From NCBI GenBank assembly GCA_050692555.1, contig JBOGVS010000014.1, forward strand, positions 5,053 through 69,052: a stretch of 64,000 nucleotides of DNA, given 5' to 3'. The position numbers were made by a program, and so were the translations under genes. Below the pieces are notes generated by a model. The model was not told where the DNA came from, ran no database searches, and worked only from the letters and a program-made list of their open reading frames with translations. The stretch's first letter is position 1. Each line of letters starts with the position of its first letter. Source of the stretch: DAITPV01 sp050692555 (GTDB lineage Bacteria; Actinomycetota; UBA4738; CALAEC01). Below are positions 57,825-64,000 of this stretch, one piece after another.

Positions 57825-58526
57825 TCAGGTCCGCTCCATGACGATCAGCGCGTACCCGACCACGTTGAACACCGCATGTGCGGCGATCGGGGCGGCCAGG
57901 GATCCCCGTCGCTGGTAGAGGTATGCCAGGGCCAGCCCGACGAAGAACATCATCACGGCCAGGACGGCATCGCCGTGAAACACCGCGAATACCACGGCGG
58001 AGACCGACCCGGAGACCCAGAATCCGAACCGGCCTCGGAGCGACCCGTACAGGAAGCCGCGGAAGAAGATCTCCTCGCCAACAGGGGCGGCCAACACGAC
58101 GGCCACGACCCCCAGCACCACCTCGCCGGGCGTGGGGTCGCTCGGAAGCACCGGCTGGTTGATCGGATCCGGTGGTCCACCGGTCAGCACTCGGATCAGC
58201 ACGACGAACGCGGGGTACAGGAGGAAGGCCACCACGGCGAACAGGCCCGCGCCCGCCCACGCCCCCACGGCCACGTCCCTGGCCGGTCGCCGGCTGCGGA
58301 GCCCGAGCGCCGCCACCCACCCTCGATGGCGGATGGCGATCCACAGGATCGAGAAGGCGGCCAGCCCGGCCTGGAAGGCCACCGCGGCGAGGAGGTACAC
58401 CGTCCCTCCCACCCCGCCGAGGGTGGCCGCCAGGATCACCGACGCAAGCACCCCCGTCACCAGCGCGGCGAGGGCCACCGGGATGGCCTCCAGCGGATGC
58501 CAGGGCGGGCTCAGGCGCTGTTCCAC
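57825..58526 (-). CDS. CPBP-family intramembrane metalloprotease
   Basis: 233 residues with about six membrane helices. The CPBP motifs are complete: EExxxR in VGEEIFFRGFLYGSL, FxxxH in VFAVFHGDAV, and HAVFN near the end. Expected to cleave or process membrane proteins or prenyl-modified substrates; target unknown. GTG 58526 overlaps the upstream membrane-protein gene by 16 bases, so they are cotranscribed. Confidence 0.9.
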   Translation of the reverse strand: MEQRLSPPWHPLEAIPVALAALVTGVLASVILAATLGGVGGTVYLLAAVAFQAGLAAFSILWIAIRHRGWVAALGLRSRRPARDVAVGAWAGAGLFAVVAFLLYPAFVVLIRVLTGGPPDPINQPVLPSDPTPGEVVLGVVAVVLAAPVGEEIFFRGFLYGSLRGRFGFWVSGSVSAVVFAVFHGDAVLAVMMFFVGLALAYLYQRRGSLAAPIAAHAVFNVVGYALIVMERT

Positions 58527-60442
58527 CGGACCGCCGGATAGACCATCGCCGCGGATAGGAACGGGAAGGTCACCGCGGCCATCCCGTAGGTGTCGTTGAG
58601 CACGTAACCGATCATCCCACCGACGGCCAGAACCACGACCCCGCCCCGCCATACGGCCATCCGCTCCAGCGGCTGCCGGAACGGGCCCGGCCGCAGCGCG
58701 GCGACCGCGAGCCACACCGGCAGTCCGGCCAACGCGAGCCATACCGACGGAGTGTCCGCCGTGGCCTGCAGGTTGATCTCCAACCGGCGAAGGAACACCT
58801 CCACGATCCCCCCGGCTCCTCCGGCCCCCTCCACCGCCCGGGAGACGTGGGTGGTGCCCGGGGGAAGCACCTCGTGGGCTCCCACCACCAGGAGCAACCC
58901 GGCCACCGCGCCCGCCGCGGTCCATACCGCCTGCCCTCGCCATCCCATGGTCCGGACCCGGCGGGCGTACCACAGCCCGGACACGGCAAATAGCGTGACG
59001 CCTCCGCCCAGGTCGGCGCCCAGGAACGGGAGTCCGGCGAACAACGCCGCCGCCAGGACCAGCCATACCCCAGGCCACGGACCGAGCCGCGCGGCCACGA
59101 GGACCGCCCCGGCCATGACGATGCCGGCGGAAGTGTTGCCCAGCCCGAAGAACCTCACCCCATCGAGCGCGCTGCCTCCGAACAGCGGCGTCAACCCGGT
59201 GGGCCATCCCAGGAACCCGTCGACGACCACCAGGGCCAGGCCGGTCCCGGCCACCACGGCCACCGCACCGGCAGGGTCCCCCCGTCCCAGGCGCACGGCC
59301 AGCGCGGTGACCACCGCGGCCACCGCCACCAGCGCCGGAACGACCAGCGCGAGGTCGTACGTCGGCAGGAGCCCACCGGGAACCAGCGCCACCAGCAACG
59401 ACACGGCGAACAGACCCCACAACGCGACGCCCCGGGCAACGGTGGGCCGGACACCTCTGCGCCACAGGAGCACGATCAGCGCCGCCACCAGGGAGGCCAC
59501 GGCGAACAGCAGCACCACCACGCCGATGGGGGTCACCACCTTGCGGTACTCCAGGTAACGGGAGTGCAGGTCGGTGACCCGGTGCTTGGAGATGGGGTCT
59601 TCATCGGCGCTCAGGAACGCGTGCACATCGACGGTGCGCATGGGAGAACCGGCCATTTCCTCAGGGATCTCCAGGCCCAGGAAATCCAGGACGGTGGGAG
59701 CCACGTCGATGTTTGCCACGATCCCGTCCCGCCGCGTGGTCTCGGAGGTCGGCTGCCCGAGTCCGAACTCGTTGATCCCCAGCAGGCTTTCGGGCGACCC
59801 GCGTGCGACGACCAGGGGCGTCACGTTGTCGCCGCGGCCCATCATTGCCGAAGAGGGTGCGGCCACCACCACCATCAGGAGCACATCGTCCGCGGTCGAC
59901 TCCTGGAGCGTGGTCTCGATCAGGTCGAGATCGGGAGAAACAACGAGGTCGGCTCGGTCAACCTCTCCGTCCTCCGCGCCGCCGCTCTGGATCAACGGGA
60001 TCCGTCCCTCTCGATCTGCGGCCACGAGCATGGCCGGGTCCGGAGCCGTTGACGCCCCCAGGTAGCCCACCGTCCGCCCCGCGGCCGCCAGCTCGGAGGC
60101 CAGGGCCCCCGGCTCGGCGTCGCCGTCTGTCCCTCCGGCAACGTCGACGATCAGGCCGCCATCCGCTTCCTCGACCACGACAGAGGCCGAGGGGGCTTCG
60201 ATGGAAGCCCCCGCACCCAGCGTGGCGAATGAACCGGCGCCGCCGTCCCCGCCGCCGGTCATCAGCCCGATGCCTCCGGCCTGGGCCCACCTGCGGAGGG
60301 GTCCATCGACGGACACCGCCTCCTCATAGCTGACCCCCTGTGTGATGAACAGGAACACCTGGCGTTCGGTACCCGCCGCTGCCGGCGAGGCCGGGACCAG
60401 GGTGAGGATCAGGGTGAGGAGAGCGGCTGCCGCTCCCCTCAC
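58511..60442 (-). CDS. Large membrane protein with extracellular phosphatase-like domain, unknown
   Basis: 643 residues. Signal peptide MRGAAAALLTLILTLVPASPAAAG, an extracellular domain of about 280 residues, then about ten membrane helices starting VVTPIGVVVLLFAVASLVAALIVLLW (near 305). The outer domain has VFLFITQGVSYEEA, GIGLMTGG, DGIVANIDVAPTVLDFLG and EEMAGSPM, the last two typical of the alkaline-phosphatase/sulfatase fold, but nucleophile motifs are not evident. Its ATG overlaps the end of murA (ATGA), so it is coupled to peptidoglycan precursor synthesis and may be an envelope enzyme or transporter. Confidence 0.75.
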   Translation of the reverse strand: MRGAAAALLTLILTLVPASPAAAGTERQVFLFITQGVSYEEAVSVDGPLRRWAQAGGIGLMTGGGDGGAGSFATLGAGASIEAPSASVVVEEADGGLIVDVAGGTDGDAEPGALASELAAAGRTVGYLGASTAPDPAMLVAADREGRIPLIQSGGAEDGEVDRADLVVSPDLDLIETTLQESTADDVLLMVVVAAPSSAMMGRGDNVTPLVVARGSPESLLGINEFGLGQPTSETTRRDGIVANIDVAPTVLDFLGLEIPEEMAGSPMRTVDVHAFLSADEDPISKHRVTDLHSRYLEYRKVVTPIGVVVLLFAVASLVAALIVLLWRRGVRPTVARGVALWGLFAVSLLVALVPGGLLPTYDLALVVPALVAVAAVVTALAVRLGRGDPAGAVAVVAGTGLALVVVDGFLGWPTGLTPLFGGSALDGVRFFGLGNTSAGIVMAGAVLVAARLGPWPGVWLVLAAALFAGLPFLGADLGGGVTLFAVSGLWYARRVRTMGWRGQAVWTAAGAVAGLLLVVGAHEVLPPGTTHVSRAVEGAGGAGGIVEVFLRRLEINLQATADTPSVWLALAGLPVWLAVAALRPGPFRQPLERMAVWRGGVVVLAVGGMIGYVLNDTYGMAAVTFPFLSAAMVYPAVRWNSA

Positions 60443-61713
60443 GGGGAGAGAGCCGGCGACAGCGCGGGCTGCCGGATCACCTCGGCGCCCAGAGCGGTGA
60501 GCTTGCCGTCGAGGTCTTCGTACCCCCGATCGACGTGGTCGACGTCGGCGATCTCGGTCACGCCGTCCGCGCCCAGCGCGGCAATGACCATCGCGGCGCC
60601 GGCCCGGATGTCGAGCGCCCGAACCGGGGCTGAGAACAGGCGATCCATCCCCCGCACCACCGCGTGGTGCCCCTCCGTGCGGATGTCCGCACCCATCCGG
60701 TTGAGCTCGTCGACGAACATGAACCGGCTCTCGAACACGTTCTCGGTGATGATGCTGGTCCCATCGGCCGTGGCCAGCAGGGCCATGATCGGGGACTGGA
60801 GGTCGGTGGGAAACCCCGGGTACGGTAGGGTCACCAGGTCGACGGCCCGGGGGCGATCGGCCATGGCCACCCGCACGCCCGCCTGGTCGATGGAGATCCG
60901 GGCCCCGGCCTCGTCGAGCTTGGCCAGGACCAAGTCCAGGTGGTCCGCCCGAGCCCCACGCAGCAGGATCTCACCCCCGGTCACGCACCCGGCGATGGCG
61001 AACGTCCCGGCCTCGATGCGGTCGGGGATCACGGTGTACTCGGCCGGGTGGAACGCGCTCACTCCCTCGATCTCGATGGTGGGCGTCCCGACCCCTTCGA
61101 CCCGGCCGCCCATGGCCACCAGGAACGCCGCGAGGTCCTGGATCTCGGGCTCTCGCGCGGCGTTCTCGATCACGGTGGTCCCCGACGCGGCGACGGCGGC
61201 CATCAACAGGTTCTCCGTGGCCCCCACGCTGGGGAAGTCCAGGTTCACCACCGCCCCCTGGAGCCTTTGGGCCGTTCCCACCAGGTAGCCGTGGTCGTAG
61301 CTGAACTCGGCACCCATCCGCTCCAGGCCGCGGATGTGGAGATCGATCTTCCGGCGACCGATGTTGCAGCCGCCGGGCATGGCCACCCGGGCCCGGCCCT
61401 GACGGGCCAGCAGGGGGCCCAGGACCAGGATCGAGGCCCGCATCCGCCGCACCAGGTCGTAGGGGGTCTCGTTCCCCAGGGGGCCCTTTGTGTCGATGAC
61501 CAGCGCGTGATCCTGCCGCTCGACGGGGACCCCCAGGCGCTCGAGGACCTCGACCATCGTCCGGCAGTCGGCGATGTCGGGCACGTTGTGCAGGACGGTC
61601 GGCCCCTCGGCCAGGAGGGCGGCCGCCATGAGCTTGAGGGCGGAGTTCTTGGCCCCCCCGATGGCTACCTCGCCGGACAGGCGGAGGCCACCGGTCACCA
61701 GAAGACGGTCCAT
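60439..61713 (-). CDS. murA: UDP-N-acetylglucosamine 1-carboxyvinyltransferase
   Basis: 424 residues. First committed step of peptidoglycan synthesis (PEP + UDP-GlcNAc). GGAKNSALKLMAAALLAEG with the catalytic Lys, RASILVLGPLLARQGRARVAMPGGCNIGRRKIDLHI with active-site Cys (the fosfomycin-sensitive form, not the Asp variant), PSVGATENLLMAA, YPGFPTDLQSPIMAL and RFMFVDELNRMGADIR. A TACAAT box lies 9 bases before the ATG. First of a murA-membrane-CPBP-sirtuin operon. Confidence 0.96.
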   Translation of the reverse strand: MDRLLVTGGLRLSGEVAIGGAKNSALKLMAAALLAEGPTVLHNVPDIADCRTMVEVLERLGVPVERQDHALVIDTKGPLGNETPYDLVRRMRASILVLGPLLARQGRARVAMPGGCNIGRRKIDLHIRGLERMGAEFSYDHGYLVGTAQRLQGAVVNLDFPSVGATENLLMAAVAASGTTVIENAAREPEIQDLAAFLVAMGGRVEGVGTPTIEIEGVSAFHPAEYTVIPDRIEAGTFAIAGCVTGGEILLRGARADHLDLVLAKLDEAGARISIDQAGVRVAMADRPRAVDLVTLPYPGFPTDLQSPIMALLATADGTSIITENVFESRFMFVDELNRMGADIRTEGHHAVVRGMDRLFSAPVRALDIRAGAAMVIAALGADGVTEIADVDHVDRGYEDLDGKLTALGAEVIRQPALSPALSP

Positions 61714-61722
61714 GACCAGCAG

Positions 61723-61728
61723 ATTGTA
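61723..61728 (-). promoter_or_regulatory. -10 box of murA operon, near-leaderless
   Basis: TACAAT on the minus strand, 9 bases before the murA ATG. No good -35 was found. Confidence 0.45.
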
Positions 61729-61829
61729 CGCGGCCGGCGGTCTCCCACCGTGGAGGGGTCCGGAGGGGTCCCGGGGGGTCCACGGCCCAGAAATCCCTTT
61801 CTGGCCCGTCCGCACGTACCTCAATCGGT

Positions 61830-61859
61830 TTGACTCGTTCACCCGGAATTCACTAGATT
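61830..61859 (+). promoter_or_regulatory. Promoter of LVIVD/RTX-like gene
   Basis: TTGACT (61830-61835), 18-base spacer, TAGATT (61854-61859). The leader of about 115 bases contains an in-frame ATG (61880) and the chosen TTG (61982) with AAGGAGG. Apart from these I see no further gene in the 268 bases between murA and 61982. Confidence 0.6.
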
Positions 61860-61981
61860 TCGCTGGGAAGGAAGGGGGGATGCGAACGGCGAAGGTGCGG
61901 GAATCCGGCCCGTTCGGGCCCACGCTCAGAGCACTGCCCGTCGAGGGGACACACATACCCACCACAAGGAGGTGGATTGCG

Positions 61982-63937
61982 TTGAGACAATGGTGGCGAA
62001 TCGTTCTGCCCGCACTCTTCGCGGTTGGGCTGACCGCCGCTCCGTTGCCCGTCGGGGCGACCCACAACACCGACGAGCACAGCGCCAACATGACGCTGCT
62101 GGCCAACCGGCCGCAGACCGCGTTCACCAACTCGGACCTGGCGTTCTGGGGGAACCGAGCCTACGCCGGGAACTACGGGGGGTTCCGGATCTTCGACATC
62201 TCGAACCCGTCCAACCCCACCATGATCACGGACTTCTCGTGTCCCGGTCCCCAGAACGACGTCTCGGTGTGGAATAACGACGCCGATGCCGCGGCGGACC
62301 TGCTGTTCCTGTCCGTTGACTCGGTCCGGTTCGACGGAACCGGGGCCAGCGACGACTGCACCAGCGCGGCGGCGAACACAACGGACACCCAGCAGGAAGA
62401 GGGCTGGGAAGGGGTCCGGATCTTCGACATCAACGACGAGACCGCTCCGGTGAACATCGCCAACGTCCCCACCGACTGCGGTTCCCACACCCACACGCTG
62501 TTCCCCACGGCTGCCAACGACTTCCTGTACATCTACGTGTCGTCGTACCCGACCAGCGGCCAGACGAACGACCTGGACTTCGAGGCCGACGGAGCCACCC
62601 AGGGAGGCGTCACCGCGGACCAGGTGGCGGGCGCCCGTGAGAATGGGACGGAGTGCCTGGAGCCGGAGCCCCGGCCCGACTCGGCCACCGGCGACTGGGT
62701 CGGGAACAAGGCCCACGCCAAGATCTCCATCATCCAGGTGAACCTGGCGGACCCGGCGGCTGCCGACGACGCCGTGGTGACCACGGAGACCGGAGCGCCG
62801 GGGGGTCCGGTGTGCGACGACGGCGACCCGGCGGCCGGGGCGGACACCTGCCTCTCCTACCCCGCGGTGATCGAGCACCCCATGCCCCTCGGGACCAGGG
62901 TGACCCATCTCCAGAGCGGCTCCCGGACGAACGAGTTCACCGCATGCCACGACATCGCGGTGTTCGTGGAGCTCAACCTGATGGCCGGGGCCTGCTGGGA
63001 CGAGGGGATCCTGTGGGACGTCTCGGACCCGGCCGAGCCGGATTTCCTCCGGAGGGTCCGCAACAACGCCGTGGACCTGCTGTTCCACTCGGCCACGTTC
63101 ACCTGGGACGGGAAGCACATTGCGTTCGAGGATGAGGCCGGCGGCGGCGGCGGCGACCGGTGCCGTGACCCCAACGACCTCCAGGGACGGATGTGGTTCT
63201 ACAACCAGTCCCTGGTGGAACAGGGCAGCTTCAAGATTCCACGGCCGCAGGCCAAGGACGAGAACTGCACCGCTCACAACTACAACGTGATCCCCCAGAT
63301 GAGCGGTCGGAACATCCTGGCCTCGGCGTGGTACTCGGGTGGGACGTCGATGATCGACTTCACCAATCCGGCCACGGCCAAGGAGATCGGGTTCTACGAC
63401 GCCAACAGCCCGCTCACCGGGGGGACCACGAACATCGACTCCGACGTGTGGTCGTCCTACTGGTACAACGGCAACGTGTACGTGAACGACATCCAGCGAG
63501 GCTTCGAGGTGCTGTCGTTCACCGACCACCGGGTGACGTCACCGGTGACCCTGCCGTTCCTGAACCCGCAGACGCAGATGAGCACCATCCCGCAGAGCCC
63601 GGTGCTCTGCAAGGGTGAGGTGGCTACGCACATCGGTACCGGAGGCAAGGACAACATCACCGGCACCGAGGAGGCGGACGTCATCGCCACCCTGGGCGGT
63701 AAGGACAACGTCAAAGCCATGGGCGGTGATGACATCGTCTGCGCCGGCGCGGGCAAGGACAGGGTGAAGGGCGGCGACGGCAACGATCTGCTGCTCGGCC
63801 AGAAGGGCAACGACCGGCTGAGCGGGCAGGCAGGCAACGACGACCTCCGAGGCCAGGAGGGAAAGAACGACCGCTGCAACGGAGGCAAGGGCAAGGACAC
63901 CGCGAAGGGCTGCGAGGTCGAGAAGAAGATCCCGTAG
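61982..63937 (+). CDS. Secreted LVIVD-repeat beta-propeller protein with RTX-like C-terminus
   Basis: 651 residues from TTG 61982, chosen for AAGGAGG nine bases upstream and a normal signal peptide (LRQWWRIVLPALFAVGLTAAPLPVGA). ATG 61880, also with a purine-rich site, would add 34 residues. The body has LVIVD-type blades (YAGNYGGFRIFDISNPSNPTMI, GVRIFDINDETAPVNIANV, ISIIQVNLADP, GMxxDVSDPAEPDFL-like) rich in Asp/Asn. The last 105 residues are glycine/aspartate nonapeptides (GGKDNVKAMGGDDIVCAGAGKD...), ending CEVEKKIP, closely paralleling the SBBP protein's end. Extracellular, probably calcium-binding; function unknown. Confidence 0.83.
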   Translation: MRQWWRIVLPALFAVGLTAAPLPVGATHNTDEHSANMTLLANRPQTAFTNSDLAFWGNRAYAGNYGGFRIFDISNPSNPTMITDFSCPGPQNDVSVWNNDADAAADLLFLSVDSVRFDGTGASDDCTSAAANTTDTQQEEGWEGVRIFDINDETAPVNIANVPTDCGSHTHTLFPTAANDFLYIYVSSYPTSGQTNDLDFEADGATQGGVTADQVAGARENGTECLEPEPRPDSATGDWVGNKAHAKISIIQVNLADPAAADDAVVTTETGAPGGPVCDDGDPAAGADTCLSYPAVIEHPMPLGTRVTHLQSGSRTNEFTACHDIAVFVELNLMAGACWDEGILWDVSDPAEPDFLRRVRNNAVDLLFHSATFTWDGKHIAFEDEAGGGGGDRCRDPNDLQGRMWFYNQSLVEQGSFKIPRPQAKDENCTAHNYNVIPQMSGRNILASAWYSGGTSMIDFTNPATAKEIGFYDANSPLTGGTTNIDSDVWSSYWYNGNVYVNDIQRGFEVLSFTDHRVTSPVTLPFLNPQTQMSTIPQSPVLCKGEVATHIGTGGKDNITGTEEADVIATLGGKDNVKAMGGDDIVCAGAGKDRVKGGDGNDLLLGQKGNDRLSGQAGNDDLRGQEGKNDRCNGGKGKDTAKGCEVEKKIP

Positions 63938-63951
63938 CGTTCCGGGAGGAC

Positions 63952-63977
63952 GAGGGCCCGGCGAAAGCCGGGCCCTC
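63952..63977 (+). terminator. Intrinsic terminator
   Basis: An 11-bp GC-rich stem (GAGGGCCCGGC / GCCGGGCCCTC) with a GAAA tetraloop, followed by TCCTTGTCT, 14 bases after the stop of the LVIVD gene. Confidence 0.8.
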
Positions 63978-64000
63978 TCCTTGTCTACCGGCGTCGGGTC

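Noticed and set aside
61853..63529. 558-codon minus-strand frame opposite the LVIVD gene
   Set aside because: Antisense shadow of a clearly coding plus-strand gene; composition is V/G/R-rich without any recognisable motif.
1..64000. Mobile elements, prophage, toxin-antitoxin or defence genes
   Set aside because: No transposase, integrase, phage structural gene, direct-repeat-flanked insert or recognisable defence domain was found. The tRNA genes show no adjacent integrase or duplicated 3' end.

Overview
The window is about 64 kb of very GC-rich, gene-dense bacterial chromosome. Protein types, abundant GTG/TTG starts, many 1-4 base gene overlaps and many start codons placed 6-9 bases after a TAnnnT -10 box (leaderless style) point to a member of the Actinomycetota or a close deep-branching relative, probably from soil or sediment. 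This is inference; there is no rRNA gene here. No phage, insertion sequence, CRISPR array or plasmid function was found. No gene-free stretch exceeds 300 bases. The longest is about 270 bases, at 61714-61981.

Layout. 1-8.5 kb: 5'-truncated amidohydrolase, HU, an ECF sigma factor with a membrane kelch partner, tRNA-Gln, tRNA-Glu, a frameshifted MerR-like/cyclase gene, gltX, a fumarylacetoacetate-hydrolase-family gene and ilvE. 8.5-15.7 kb: serA with a class V aminotransferase, a phasin-like gene and an XRE regulator that share an operator-like site, and a large secreted SBBP-repeat protein with RTX-like repeats. 15.9-32.8 kb: a catabolic region (below). 32.8-40.2 kb: housekeeping gatCAB, ligA and mnmA. 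40.2-43.1 kb: a cyclase-family hydrolase and etfBA. 43.2-52.5 kb: lipoprotein, methyltransferases (one frameshifted), acyltransferase, enoyl-CoA hydratase, secreted proteins, haloalkane-dehalogenase-like hydrolase and a Fur-family regulator. 52.5-57 kb: methylmalonyl-CoA mutase large subunit with its MeaB GTPase, and an alcohol dehydrogenase between SCP2-type genes. 57-64 kb: sirtuin, CPBP protease, a large membrane protein and murA in one operon, then a secreted LVIVD/RTX-like protein.

The central biological story is a probable aerobic tryptophan/anthranilate route through CoA thioesters. Tryptophan 2,3-dioxygenase (kynA) and a kynureninase (kynU) overlap by 4 bases and would yield anthranilate. 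A PaaK-type ligase could activate it to anthraniloyl-CoA. A two-domain flavoprotein of the anthraniloyl-CoA monooxygenase/reductase (salicylyl-CoA 5-hydroxylase) type could dearomatise it. An acyl-CoA dehydrogenase, a tightly coupled gcdH-crotonase-RidA operon, an SDR, a thioesterase and, further away, EtfAB could carry the product to central metabolism. RidA is notable because the expected dearomatised product is an enamine. The reductase half of the flavoprotein looks degenerate, and a luciferase-like flavin oxidoreductase is translationally coupled to it, so this version may differ from the described one. A TrpB2 gene lies in the same region.

Two genes (the cyclase at 3.3-4.5 kb and a methyltransferase at 44.1-44.8 kb) carry single-base frameshifts that may be real or assembly errors.
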